The notes under the pieces: generated by a model
The model's database searches: none
Seen by the model: only the letters and a program-made list of their open reading frames with translations
What the model was told of the DNA's origin: nothing
Position numbers and translations under genes: made by a program
Shown here: in pieces, positions 43,916 to 52,835 of the stretch
Position numbering within the stretch: the stretch's first letter is position 1
How the letters are laid out: each line of letters opens with the position of its first letter
Assembly (NCBI GenBank): GCA_031556725.1
Contig: JAVBSL010000010.1
Location: forward strand, 62,001 to 126,000
DNA: 64,000 nt
Source of the DNA: UBA935 sp031556725
Lineage (GTDB): Bacteria > Bacillota > Clostridia > Lachnospirales > Lachnospiraceae
Reading direction: 5' to 3'

Positions 43916-45483
43916 CAGTCTTCCTCCTGCTTATCAGAAAGCTTGACCACCACGATGCCATCCCGGATTTTTATCGATCCGTCGGCGGGATAACAGGGCA
44001 TTGCGTCTATTTCCTGATCCTGCAGCAATGTTTCATCGGTTTTCAGGATAACCGGCGCAAATCCCATGTATTCTTTAAGCATGAAGTCCCTGGAATATAC
44101 ATTTAAGAGATTTTCATCCTTAATATTCGTCAATACAAAATTATCATAATGCCAGTTCTGATAGTAAGAAGCGTCTTCAATCTCTTTTCCGATAAATACC
44201 ACCGGGAAATCTTTCTGATAACCCTCCTGGCTTTTAATCTGGGTAATCATTGTCGTAAAATAACTGTTGGCCTGCATAAAAGCTGCCTGCATGCTGACAT
44301 ACTGAACATTGTCATAGTGGCAATAGAATATAAGCAGTGCTGTGCTGAGCAAAACCCCTGCCCACTGTGCCACTCCCGATATCCTTCCGCTCTTTTCTTT
44401 ACTTTCCGTGCCCAGAAGCAGTAGCGGAAAGAGAACCAGACTTACTGCCGGATAAATCATCAGGGAGTATACCTCTTCCATATCCGGACACATAATATAG
44501 ATTGCCCACACTGCTGCCGGCATCAGGATTACACACCCGCTTCCCAAAAGCAGCGGCAGATATCTTTTTCCTTTTATTCCCTTTACCAACTGCTTTATCA
44601 GTAAAAACAAGCATAACGCAAATAAGCCGGCAATCGTAGCACGAATGTTCCATGAATAGGCAATTTCCAGCTCATTATTGGTAATCAGACTCACCATATT
44701 TCCATACATTCTGGCCAGTCGGTCAGGCAGGGTCTTCAAGTCCAGGGCTCCCATGCTGTTGTAGCTGTGAAACTCTGACAGGCTGTTACCTGAAATACGA
44801 GTCAGCACATTGGTCATTATCAGGTAAAGGCCCATCCCTCCGGATAGACTCCCCAAATATTTAACTGCCCGTATCAGAATCACCTTAAATTCTTCCTTAC
44901 CATAAAAGCAATCAATAATGAGTCCCATCAGCAGGAGAGCTGCCATCAGCGGAAAATAAGCCTGATAAATCCCCATCGACATGGCCGCAAACAAAATTGC
45001 TGTCAGATATCCATATTTATACCTTCTGGCTACAAAAGCCGCCAAAACAATCAATAAAATGGCAAATGTATAGTAAGCTACTGTAAACATAAAGAAAAGG
45101 GTATGGGCAATTACCGGAAAGGAAACCATAAGCCCTCCCGCTAATATACAGCACACCTTACTTTTCATCTCAAACATTTCCACCAGTATACATGCCGCCG
45201 CTGCCAATAGTAAAATACTGATTACACCATTAAACAAAGGCAGGCTGTAACTCATCTGAAAGGCGTCGGCAATATGCCCCAATATCGTCAGCATCCACCG
45301 TCCCACCGGCATCCCCCACCCATAGCTGTAAGAAGTTCTGATATCATCATGATTGGGTATTTTATTGGTCAGCATATAAAAATGTGCAAGAAACCCAATC
45401 AACACCGTTGAAATAAAGGTTATCTTAACCTGCACACTCAGTTTGCCGTATACCCTCTTATATGCCTCTTCCGGAGTCATCAT
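43915..45483 (-). CDS. GtrII-family membrane glycosyltransferase
   Basis: A 522-residue membrane protein with about eleven helices. LTNKIPNHDDIRTSYSYGWG and PVGRWMLTIL follow helix 1 and match the GtrII motif of the 31096 protein, as do FMFTVAYYTFA, GIYQAYFPL and the C-terminal FPVVFIGKE with the ending DGSIKIRDGIVVVKL. It would use a polyprenyl-phosphate sugar. The nearest candidate donor synthase is the DUF2304-coupled GT2 at 35.9 kb, in another transcript. AGGAGG lies 11 bases before the first of two ATG codons. Confidence 0.87.
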   Translation of the reverse strand: MMTPEEAYKRVYGKLSVQVKITFISTVLIGFLAHFYMLTNKIPNHDDIRTSYSYGWGMPVGRWMLTILGHIADAFQMSYSLPLFNGVISILLLAAAACILVEMFEMKSKVCCILAGGLMVSFPVIAHTLFFMFTVAYYTFAILLIVLAAFVARRYKYGYLTAILFAAMSMGIYQAYFPLMAALLLMGLIIDCFYGKEEFKVILIRAVKYLGSLSGGMGLYLIMTNVLTRISGNSLSEFHSYNSMGALDLKTLPDRLARMYGNMVSLITNNELEIAYSWNIRATIAGLFALCLFLLIKQLVKGIKGKRYLPLLLGSGCVILMPAAVWAIYIMCPDMEEVYSLMIYPAVSLVLFPLLLLGTESKEKSGRISGVAQWAGVLLSTALLIFYCHYDNVQYVSMQAAFMQANSYFTTMITQIKSQEGYQKDFPVVFIGKEIEDASYYQNWHYDNFVLTNIKDENLLNVYSRDFMLKEYMGFAPVILKTDETLLQDQEIDAMPCYPADGSIKIRDGIVVVKLSDKQEED

Positions 45484-45498
45484 TTCCGTTCGTTCCTC

Positions 45499-46500
45499 CT
45501 ATTTCCAATAACAGCCTTCTTCTACGTTTTTATGATGTCCCGGAGTCTCCGTTTCTCCCGGATATACCCAGGCATCATTAAAATCAATCTTAACCATGGG
45601 ACTTTCCACCCATCTTTTCCCCTTGATTCCAAAAAAGATCTGAGTGGCTCCCCCCAGATGAATAGCCTGCTTCCCGCTAGCCTTAATTTTAGCGGCCAAA
45701 GGAAAACCATAGGCTCCGCATCCAATAATAGCAATATCGAAATCCGTCTTCATCGCCTCTTCATACATATAATCCAAAGCCCCGAACCAATCCTCAAAAC
45801 GTTCATCCCGCTCTCCGGCAATGGTCTGCACCGCTTTCTGAGTCAGAAGCGTAAATTCCGGCAATACTTCGGTTCCGGGAAATATTTTCTCACGACGCTG
45901 ATACTGTGACCGGATAGATTCATCAAATGGATGGATTACCAATACTCTTTTTCCCTTTAATGCTGCAGACCAGGGATTTTTCGTGCGCCATGGTTCGATC
46001 CGGTAAAGAAAAGTCAGCCTGGCATTCGGTAAATACTCGGTAATCACATAGTCTTCCATATGGAGGTGCCACATCGCCAGTAAATCCACCTGACCACATG
46101 CCTCCAGCATCAAATCGGTATACTTTTCTGCCAGATTCTCATCTGGCGGAAAAAAACCCGCACCTTCGCTTAATCGGCCAAACCATTTTTCGAACCGTTC
46201 CCGGTTCTCAATGGATTCCCCGCAAATTCGGTTCTTTAAAACACTGGTCATCACGGAAAGCTCCGTACAGCCAAACCGCGCTGCCATAAACGGTTCGCCA
46301 CTTTTAATTTTATCAACAATCCATCGATTGGTCCGAGCCTTTCCCAACAGCCACTGATGGGCATAGTGAGGCATGGCGATGTCATAGTGAAAGTACTTTT
46401 CAAAGATATGCTGCCTGAGTACTTTATGAAAATAAAAATCCCGCAGCTTCCAGCGCTTTTCATAAGCCTTCCACTTTTTAATCTTTGTGCTGTAATCCAT
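45499..46500 (-). CDS. Uncharacterised protein, possible GT-D-like glycosyltransferase
   Basis: A 333-residue soluble protein that I do not recognise with certainty. Seen features: a basic N-terminus, PFMAARFGCTELSVMTSVLKN near residue 70, DIAIIGCGAYGFPLAAKIK and KQAIHLGGATQIFFGIKGKRW near the C-terminus. The RFGxxEL start and the alternating G-rich strand with a cofactor-like loop recall the GT-D fold (DUF1792), where RFGDGE binds the sugar nucleotide; here the DG is CT. It is flanked by a GT4 gene (adjacent, 0 bases) and the GtrII gene, so a glycan role is likely. Confidence 0.5.
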   Translation of the reverse strand: MDYSTKIKKWKAYEKRWKLRDFYFHKVLRQHIFEKYFHYDIAMPHYAHQWLLGKARTNRWIVDKIKSGEPFMAARFGCTELSVMTSVLKNRICGESIENRERFEKWFGRLSEGAGFFPPDENLAEKYTDLMLEACGQVDLLAMWHLHMEDYVITEYLPNARLTFLYRIEPWRTKNPWSAALKGKRVLVIHPFDESIRSQYQRREKIFPGTEVLPEFTLLTQKAVQTIAGERDERFEDWFGALDYMYEEAMKTDFDIAIIGCGAYGFPLAAKIKASGKQAIHLGGATQIFFGIKGKRWVESPMVKIDFNDAWVYPGETETPGHHKNVEEGCYWK

Positions 46501-47670
46501 TTATCTTTTCTCCTGCCCGAAATTATCTATTGCATACTGATAGCATTCCAAAAACCGATCTGCCAGCCGGTTCCACAAAAAATTCTCTTTAATCGTTACT
46601 GCTGCCTTTTCCCGCATAATTTTCTGTTTTTCTTTATCCTGTAAAAGCCCGGCAATAGCCGTACTCCATTCCTCCGCTTCAAAGCACTCTACAATAACGC
46701 CATTTTCTCCCGATGCAATCAGTACACTGGAACCGCCATTTAAGCTACTCACCACCGGTAAGCCAAAGTACATTGCCTCTAGCAAAACCATTCCAAATAT
46801 TTCATAGTTGCTGGGAAATACAAATAAGTCACACCGCGCGTACATCATAGCCAATTCGGTCTGCCTGGCTTCTTTAAAATAAATCAGGCTGCCCTCCCGG
46901 ATGAACGTCCTGCCCTTTTCCATAAATGCCTTCAGGTATTCTGCTTCACCCGTTCCCACCACTACAAGTTCAAGGTTATTATTGTACTCTCTTAATTTCG
47001 CCAAAATATCCAGCAAAAACAAGCTGTTGCGTCGTTCTTCAATCTTGCCCACATATAGAAGTCTGATTTTATCGTGATCCGCAGGCAGGCGGCACTCATC
47101 CGGTTGATTCCCACGGTTTAAAAAGTTATCTTTATCGATTCCAACTCCTGCGGTATATACCTTCTTAAAACCTTTCCCTCTCAGAAAATCACTGGCCATC
47201 TCACTTTTGGTCAGTGCCACCACATGGTCATGCTTGCGCCAACGCAGAAATACCTGATCGAATATCTTACATTTCAGATTATAGCCCTTGGTATAAGTAC
47301 TGTAATATAGTCCATGATAAATCACGGTGGGTCTGATCATTCCGGTATACAGCATCCAACTGTAAATCAAATCATACTCATCAACCTGGATCACATCATA
47401 TTCCGGAATGATTTTTTTTACTGAAGGCATGAAACCATTTTTGACAAAATTATAACCATGCAGCCAGTATATCTTAAAAGAGTACTGGTTTCCGCTTTCG
47501 GTATCAACAAAATCCACTTCCTGTGTCCAATCAGGATTCTTTCCATGGTAAAACACAATATCACAAATATGTCCCGCCATAATCAGGGATTTGGCCAAAC
47601 CGATTTCCTGCACATTGTACATATCCAGTTTAAGAATATCGGGAAAGGTTCTGACAATCAGTATCCTCAC
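46501..47670 (-). CDS. GT4 glycosyltransferase
   Basis: A 389-residue GT-B enzyme: RILIVRTFPDILKLD at the start, DVIQVDEYDLIYSW, YHGLYYSTYTKG, then the donor half KIRLLYVGKIEERRN, VVVGTGEAEYLKAF and FPSNYEIFGMVLLEAMYFGLP with the E-x7-E donor motif. It begins at GTG with AGGAG about nine bases upstream. Length and motifs are ordinary for GT4; the sugar cannot be read. Confidence 0.9.
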   Translation of the reverse strand: MRILIVRTFPDILKLDMYNVQEIGLAKSLIMAGHICDIVFYHGKNPDWTQEVDFVDTESGNQYSFKIYWLHGYNFVKNGFMPSVKKIIPEYDVIQVDEYDLIYSWMLYTGMIRPTVIYHGLYYSTYTKGYNLKCKIFDQVFLRWRKHDHVVALTKSEMASDFLRGKGFKKVYTAGVGIDKDNFLNRGNQPDECRLPADHDKIRLLYVGKIEERRNSLFLLDILAKLREYNNNLELVVVGTGEAEYLKAFMEKGRTFIREGSLIYFKEARQTELAMMYARCDLFVFPSNYEIFGMVLLEAMYFGLPVVSSLNGGSSVLIASGENGVIVECFEAEEWSTAIAGLLQDKEKQKIMREKAAVTIKENFLWNRLADRFLECYQYAIDNFGQEKR

Positions 47671-47681
47671 AGGGTGCTCTC

Positions 47682-48428
47682 CTATTTCCTTAAAATCTTA
47701 TGCTTAATCTTCCGCATAAAGCGAAAGCTTTCCACGCCAAAAATTTTTAAAAACAATTTTTTACTTTTTACCGGTATCTCTTCCCAAAAAGTCCGCCAGG
47801 ATGCCGTGTAATGGTGTACTAATACCGTATTTTCGGTAATTGTATAAATCATATCATATACATTATACCCGCCGAAAATTTCATTGGGATATATCCGGAT
47901 ATTTCCGGTCAGTTCCTGATATTCACCGGTATGTTCAAAGCCGAACTTTCCTGCCAGTTCTGCCAGCAGGTCTGTATTGGGTGTCAGACGCATATTCCCC
48001 TTTTCATCATAAAAGCTGATGCTGTCATAGTATGCCAGAAATTCTTTCATCAGAATATTGTCCTTAACACCAGCCATAAACCCCGTCATCAGGGTGTCCG
48101 GCCGCTCAAAGGCAATCACAAAGGATGCTCCGGCAAGTTTGTCCGTAAAATCACAACGCACTTCGATATCGGTGTCAAAATAAATGCCGCCCACCTGAGT
48201 CATCACATAAGCCCGCAGATAATCGCTGACAAAGGCAAATTTACCGGCTGCATAAGCTTCTCTGGCAAAAGGATGGGCCTGTATATCAAAGTTGCTTTCG
48301 TTCCACTCCCTGATTTCATAATCCGGCAAATATTTTTTCCAGGAGGCAATACACTTTTTGATAAACTTGGATTTTTCTTTTCCGCCAAACCATCCGTAAT
48401 GAATGATTTTAGGAATCTGTTCACTCAT
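47682..48428 (-). CDS. GT32 glycosyltransferase (OCH1/capsular type)
   Basis: A 248-residue enzyme starting IPKIIHYGWFGGKEKSKFIK, with YEIREWNESNFD, FVSDYLRAYVMTQVGGIYFD and the DTD metal-binding motif that completes GGIYFDTDIE. VLVHHYTASWR near the C-terminus is also a GT32 mark. GT32 members in bacterial capsule loci transfer galactose, mannose or related sugars to lipid-linked intermediates. The ribosome binding site is AGGAG. Follows the ABC flippase gene by 11 bases. Confidence 0.92.
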   Translation of the reverse strand: MSEQIPKIIHYGWFGGKEKSKFIKKCIASWKKYLPDYEIREWNESNFDIQAHPFAREAYAAGKFAFVSDYLRAYVMTQVGGIYFDTDIEVRCDFTDKLAGASFVIAFERPDTLMTGFMAGVKDNILMKEFLAYYDSISFYDEKGNMRLTPNTDLLAELAGKFGFEHTGEYQELTGNIRIYPNEIFGGYNVYDMIYTITENTVLVHHYTASWRTFWEEIPVKSKKLFLKIFGVESFRFMRKIKHKILRK

Positions 48429-48439
48429 ACCTTCTCCTA

Positions 48440-50185
48440 TCAGGCCTTGGGCTTCTTTGCCTCTACGACCTTACCTTCTTTTACCTCGTAGACTATATCA
48501 CAGTTTTGAATGGTACTGATGCGATGTGCGATAATAATCAGCGTCTTATTGCCGGATAACGCTTCTATTGCTTCCATTACAGCAGTCTCTGTCTCCGAGT
48601 CAAGTGCCGATGTTGCTTCATCCAATACCAAAACTTCCGGATCGTTATATAATGCTCTGGCAATTCCGATCCGCTGTCTTTGACCACCCGATAACCGGAC
48701 TCCGCTTTCTCCTATCAATGTTTCCAGGCCTTTATCCAGTGACTGAATAAATTCCTTTAGCTGGGCTTGTTCCAAAGCCTTCCACAGCTTAGCATCATCA
48801 ATTTCCTCAACCGGGATTCCAAATGCCACATTATTCTTAACCGTATCATCCATCAGGTAAATAGACTGGGGAATATACCCTAACGATTTATGCCATGATG
48901 TCATATTCTGAAAGATATCCTTCTCATCTGCGTAAACTGTACCGGATGTGGGCTCCAAAGCTCCCAGGATGATGTCTGCCAAAGTGGTCTTACCGGCTCC
49001 GGACGGACCAATAAAAGCAACCGATTGTTTACGGGAAATAGTCAGATTGATATGCTCCAGTACTGCCAAATCCCCATCCGGATAAACAAACGTCATATCC
49101 TTCACCCTGATGGCCTCATTCAGTTTCAGCGGTGTCACATCATAATCTTCTACTTTATACGTTGCCTGCAACGCTTCGATTTCCTTCAAATCCTGATATA
49201 CTGCATCTAAGGCCGGGTAATTGAACATGATTACGCTTAAATAATTAGTAATGCGGTTAAAAGAAGGCAGTACCCGAAAAGCCGCAATCGCAAAAACAGA
49301 AATTGTAGTCACAAAATATTCACTTGTGGTACCATTCAACAGCTTCAAAACAACCACCAGCATCAGTCCGCCGATACAGACTGCCTCCATGATTGGGCGC
49401 GGCGCCACCTGCATGAACCGGTACTTCCGCTCACACTCGGCAAAAATACCATAGTTATGGTCAAACTGATTCAAAAAAAATTCTTCCCGTCCAGAAACCT
49501 TCGTTTCTTTGATTCCGCCAAATGACTGCTGCAGCCATTTTACGATTTCGGCATTATACTTTCGATCCTTCTGTCCGATATTTTCCAGATATCTTTTAAA
49601 CCCCTTGGCAAAAACAACTGCAAATCCTCCCAAAAATACGCATATACCAATGGTTATACTTTTATCCATGATAAACAAAAAAGCGCCTAATACTATACAC
49701 ACTAAGACTTCCGTCAATAATTGCAATACCGCTAAAATAGCATGAAACATCATTACGGTGTCGGAGTTTACATTACGTATCAATTCCGAACTATTATGGG
49801 TCCGATGAAAGTAATATGGCTGCCGCATATAGCAATCCAGCATACGATAAGCCATTTTACGCTGATTGTTAAAGGTAAACCTGTATTGTTGATAATACAT
49901 CACGGAAATATAAACATTTTTGACAATATATACAATGATAATTGCAATTCCCAGAAAAGCCATAAACTGGTTATAATCTTTAAAATGAAAGATATTATTT
50001 ATCGCAATCAAATAGTCGGTCTGATAAACATATTCCGGATCCATGATCCCATTGATAAAAGGCAGGATAATCGTAACACCCATGAGCTCCAGAGCCGTAC
50101 CTATCAAAATAACAAAAAACAAGATCAACAACTGAATCTTCTGTTTCTTTTCAAAAATATAGTTTAATTTTTTTAATATCTGCAT
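48440..50185 (-). CDS. PglK-like ABC flippase for lipid-linked oligosaccharide
   Basis: A 581-residue half-transporter with six transmembrane helices (about 20-330) and an ATPase domain. Walker A is GPSGAGKTT, the signature is RLSGGQRQRIGIARAL, Walker B is VLVLDEATSALD, and the H-loop is in IIAHRIST. The helix 1 sequence LELMGVTIILPFINGIMDP is typical of PglK/MsbA-like oligosaccharide flippases. Translocation of an undecaprenyl-linked glycan is the likely job, in addition to the Wzx at 58 kb. The ATG at 50183-50185 is chosen over a GTG two codons earlier. Confidence 0.88.
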   Translation of the reverse strand: MQILKKLNYIFEKKQKIQLLILFFVILIGTALELMGVTIILPFINGIMDPEYVYQTDYLIAINNIFHFKDYNQFMAFLGIAIIIVYIVKNVYISVMYYQQYRFTFNNQRKMAYRMLDCYMRQPYYFHRTHNSSELIRNVNSDTVMMFHAILAVLQLLTEVLVCIVLGAFLFIMDKSITIGICVFLGGFAVVFAKGFKRYLENIGQKDRKYNAEIVKWLQQSFGGIKETKVSGREEFFLNQFDHNYGIFAECERKYRFMQVAPRPIMEAVCIGGLMLVVVLKLLNGTTSEYFVTTISVFAIAAFRVLPSFNRITNYLSVIMFNYPALDAVYQDLKEIEALQATYKVEDYDVTPLKLNEAIRVKDMTFVYPDGDLAVLEHINLTISRKQSVAFIGPSGAGKTTLADIILGALEPTSGTVYADEKDIFQNMTSWHKSLGYIPQSIYLMDDTVKNNVAFGIPVEEIDDAKLWKALEQAQLKEFIQSLDKGLETLIGESGVRLSGGQRQRIGIARALYNDPEVLVLDEATSALDSETETAVMEAIEALSGNKTLIIIAHRISTIQNCDIVYEVKEGKVVEAKKPKA

Positions 50186-50203
50186 CTTCACTCTCTTTTC
50201 TGT

Positions 50204-51151
50204 TTAGTATACGCCCAGATCATAAATGTATCGGTATTCGTAACCTTTACTCATCAAAAGCGCTCCGTAGGTACCGCCTGCACTTCCTGCCACCAGACAA
50301 TTACATTTGGCCAACAACAGGATATTTCCCAGATATTCCTTCCCCTGCCGGAAAAGGTCCTCCGCTTCACCGTTTAAAACATCATTGATATTTTTCGTTC
50401 CTGTCTGACTCACCCGTCTGGCTTTCGTTGTTTTTAAACGATTACCAAATGCCTTCTTAAACTCCTGATATACTGCTTCATCTTCCGTGGCCATATAAAT
50501 ATAGTCACAGGACTTCTCTTCTGCTACGTCCTGTACTTTTATGATCATTTCCCCGACATCCGGCTGGACGGGGTGGTTCTTCGGCCGGACACTGATATAG
50601 TCCGTTCCTCTGGATAGCACACCCAGCACCCGTTTTCCCTCAAACATTGTATCATACTGCTCATTAATATCTTTTTCTATATCTTCATTCACTTTTAAAT
50701 ATTGGGCAAAGACCTTATGCCACCGTTTTAAATCTTCCTCATCCCGAGTAATCACCTCGGTGGGATACTCATTTTGCTCACTGATAATAGCATTATTCAA
50801 TATAATATTTTTACTTTTTTTAATATCTTCTAAGGAATATCCACCGGGCTGTCTAAAAAAAAACTCCCAGGCGTTGATCTTTCCCACCTGCTCATCCGTT
50901 AAATAAGTATTCTTATTATTTTGCATATCGATTACCGGAATATAGCCTTTCCTGATAGCATATTCCACTTGTCCCATATTGGTCATCACATAAGAAAATA
51001 ATCCCACCTTACAGGTTGCCCGTCTAATAACAAAAAAGGTCTTATCGGGATTTTCATTCCCATAAGATACTTTTCTGGAACGCCACTTAAACTTTGTATA
51101 TGCCTCATTTAGCCATGTAATATTCTGCAAAACCTGTTTTGCGCTCTTCAA
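50204..51151 (-). CDS. Fucosyltransferase-like protein (GT65/NodZ-type motif)
   Basis: A 315-residue soluble protein. KRVLGVLSRGTDYISVRP resembles the GDP-binding HxRxTD loop of alpha-1,6- and O-fucosyltransferases. CDYIYMATEDEAVYQEF and NCLVAGSAGGTYGALLMSKG, the donor-binding end seen in the same fold group, follow. The start is TTG at 51149-51151, because GAGGAG (51158-51163) lies six bases upstream. The GTG at 51205 has no such site and would overlap the GT11 gene by 41 bases. The neighbour upstream is a GT11, supporting a fucose-related pair. Confidence 0.6.
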   Translation of the reverse strand: MKSAKQVLQNITWLNEAYTKFKWRSRKVSYGNENPDKTFFVIRRATCKVGLFSYVMTNMGQVEYAIRKGYIPVIDMQNNKNTYLTDEQVGKINAWEFFFRQPGGYSLEDIKKSKNIILNNAIISEQNEYPTEVITRDEEDLKRWHKVFAQYLKVNEDIEKDINEQYDTMFEGKRVLGVLSRGTDYISVRPKNHPVQPDVGEMIIKVQDVAEEKSCDYIYMATEDEAVYQEFKKAFGNRLKTTKARRVSQTGTKNINDVLNGEAEDLFRQGKEYLGNILLLAKCNCLVAGSAGGTYGALLMSKGYEYRYIYDLGVY

Positions 51152-51157
51152 ATCAAT

Positions 51158-51163
51158 CTCCTC
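51158..51163 (-). promoter_or_regulatory. GAGGAG ribosome binding site deciding a TTG start
   Basis: On the minus strand GAGGAG stands just after the TAA of the GT11 gene and six bases before TTG (51149-51151). The spacing and position between two genes support TTG over the upstream in-frame GTG. Confidence 0.65.
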
Positions 51164-51164
51164 G

Positions 51165-52214
51165 TTAAAATGTATGGGTTGCAAATATCGTAACATCCGG
51201 AGCACAGGTTATCTTCCCGGGATTCTTATTCAGGTAAGCCCCCCAGAACCCAAAGGTACTTTCCGTAAAAATATTGTGTTTGCACTCTGCCATCAACTGC
51301 ATATCCCGAAAACTTTCCTGACCCTGATTCCAATTGATAAAATGAACTTCGTCCTGTTTAAAATCCAGGCCGAATGTTCTCTCGTTTTCCTCACACCAGC
51401 CCACACTCTTTTCATCGCAAAAGAAAAAGAAAACCGGATTTTCCACATGCTTCTTAATGTAAGCCACTGACCGTTTAAAAAAGCCATACTTAAAGCAGTA
51501 TCCGTTCAAAAACAGCAAATCACTCCTTCTGGCATGGATTGATACGGCGTTCACACTGCGTATCAGCTCAAGTGCCGCCAGATTTTTCTCATCCACGATC
51601 TCCGGAAACCGAAAGGCTTCCCTGATTTCCGCCTCCATTTTATCAATCGCAAAACCTTTATACTTAAATGCAAAAGAATGTCCGATAAAGACATTATCCG
51701 GATATTTTCTATAGATATCATATTCGGCTGTCATTTTGGCAATCAGTTTTTTTTCTAAAATTTTCCTGAAAAATCTTTTTACATTATAACCTAATCTGGT
51801 TTGAAAGAAAAGGGTCAATTGCCCCCGCAGGCGTTTCTTAAGTGTCGGCGGAGTCGTATCAAGGCTGCTTTTGCGCAGATTCTCTAAATTTACCCCTTCA
51901 TCCGCCAGGGCTTGTACAATATAGGGAGCATAGTTCCAGTTTTCATCCCAAAATTTACTTTCTTCCACTTTGGCTAAAATCCGCTGCCAGGCTTCTTCGC
52001 TGAATATTTCTTTAATATTGGGAACCTCTATGCCGAAAATCCGCTTTAATTCATAACCGTTCCACATGGAAAACATCCCCGGTACCTGTGGAAGTTCATA
52101 AATTAAATTTTCCAAATATAATTCTCCATCGGGGTTCCTCTTTTTTATTGCCATATACTCTGCATAATCCAGCATCTGGTTTCCCAGCCCCGAGTCCATG
52201 TGTACTACTCTCAT
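51165..52214 (-). CDS. GT11-like alpha-1,2-fucosyltransferase family protein
   Basis: A 349-residue enzyme. It opens MRVVHMDSGLGNQMLDYAEYM, has VSIHARRSDLLF (GT11 HxRRxD) near the middle, and ends with FINWNQGQESFRDMQLMAEC and STFGFWGAYLN, both GT11 marks. Between about residues 75 and 190 it carries sequence not expected in the compact GT11 of 56343-57242. The ATG at 52212-52214 is preferred, because the GLGNQM loop normally follows within ten residues of the start; an ORF extension of 22 codons overlaps the acetyltransferase gene. GDP-fucose or a related donor is predicted. Confidence 0.82.
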   Translation of the reverse strand: MRVVHMDSGLGNQMLDYAEYMAIKKRNPDGELYLENLIYELPQVPGMFSMWNGYELKRIFGIEVPNIKEIFSEEAWQRILAKVEESKFWDENWNYAPYIVQALADEGVNLENLRKSSLDTTPPTLKKRLRGQLTLFFQTRLGYNVKRFFRKILEKKLIAKMTAEYDIYRKYPDNVFIGHSFAFKYKGFAIDKMEAEIREAFRFPEIVDEKNLAALELIRSVNAVSIHARRSDLLFLNGYCFKYGFFKRSVAYIKKHVENPVFFFFCDEKSVGWCEENERTFGLDFKQDEVHFINWNQGQESFRDMQLMAECKHNIFTESTFGFWGAYLNKNPGKITCAPDVTIFATHTF

Positions 52215-52237
52215 ATTAATAATCATGCCTTTCGCTG

Positions 52238-52819
52238 TTATCGGGGAATGATCCGAAAAGGATTCCCCACCACTGTACAATTATCGGGAATATCTTTATT
52301 TACCACCGCTCCGGCCCCAATCTCCACATTGCTGCCGATTGTAATACCACCAAATACCACTGCATTGGAGTAAATACTGACGTTATCGCCGATAATGGGA
52401 TAAACCCGCTCCGGCTCCTGCACGGAAGCCTTCCCTTTACCGATTGTTACCCCCTGATTAACCGTTAGATTATTTCCCGCCCGCCAGGGATGGATCATCC
52501 CGTAATTATGAGAAATGCGAAAACCGGCTCCGATTTCTCCTACTATTTCAACGGTTGCCAAAGGCCTGATAAATAAACGGCTTACATTTTTCAGAATCAG
52601 AGAGTGCCCTGCCCGAAAATAAAAAATGTTTCGAAAGGGCCTGTCAATCATCAAGAGATAATTAAGGGCAAGAATACCCGCCTTTTTATAAGGGGTTTCT
52701 GCCAGTAAACGCTTTATATCTTCCTTAATGATTTCTCTGTTGCCGGAAAAGAGAAACAAAATATCCGCCGGCAGCAGGAAAAGGAAGAACAGATACTGTA
52801 AGATAATGTTCTTTTTCAT
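52238..52819 (-). CDS. CysE-like hexapeptide O-acyltransferase
   Basis: A 193-residue protein: an N-terminal hydrophobic stretch (about 5-25), a helical part, then left-handed beta-helix repeats. GAGFRISHNYGMIHPWRAGNN contains the likely catalytic histidine, followed by LTVNQGVTIGKG and VEIGAGAVVNKDIPDNCTVVG. It matches serine-acetyltransferase-like O-acetyltransferases of polysaccharide loci, with acetyl-CoA as donor. It follows the radical SAM gene by 16 bases and has AGGAG at good spacing. Its acceptor is most likely a sugar hydroxyl rather than serine. Confidence 0.82.
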   Translation of the reverse strand: MKKNIILQYLFFLFLLPADILFLFSGNREIIKEDIKRLLAETPYKKAGILALNYLLMIDRPFRNIFYFRAGHSLILKNVSRLFIRPLATVEIVGEIGAGFRISHNYGMIHPWRAGNNLTVNQGVTIGKGKASVQEPERVYPIIGDNVSIYSNAVVFGGITIGSNVEIGAGAVVNKDIPDNCTVVGNPFRIIPR

Positions 52820-52835
52820 GCTGTAATTCTCCTGT

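Noticed and set aside
47931..48491. 186-codon plus-strand open frame
   Set aside because: Antisense shadow of the GT32 gene and the end of the ABC flippase gene. All plus-strand frames in the window behave this way, and I accept no plus-strand gene.
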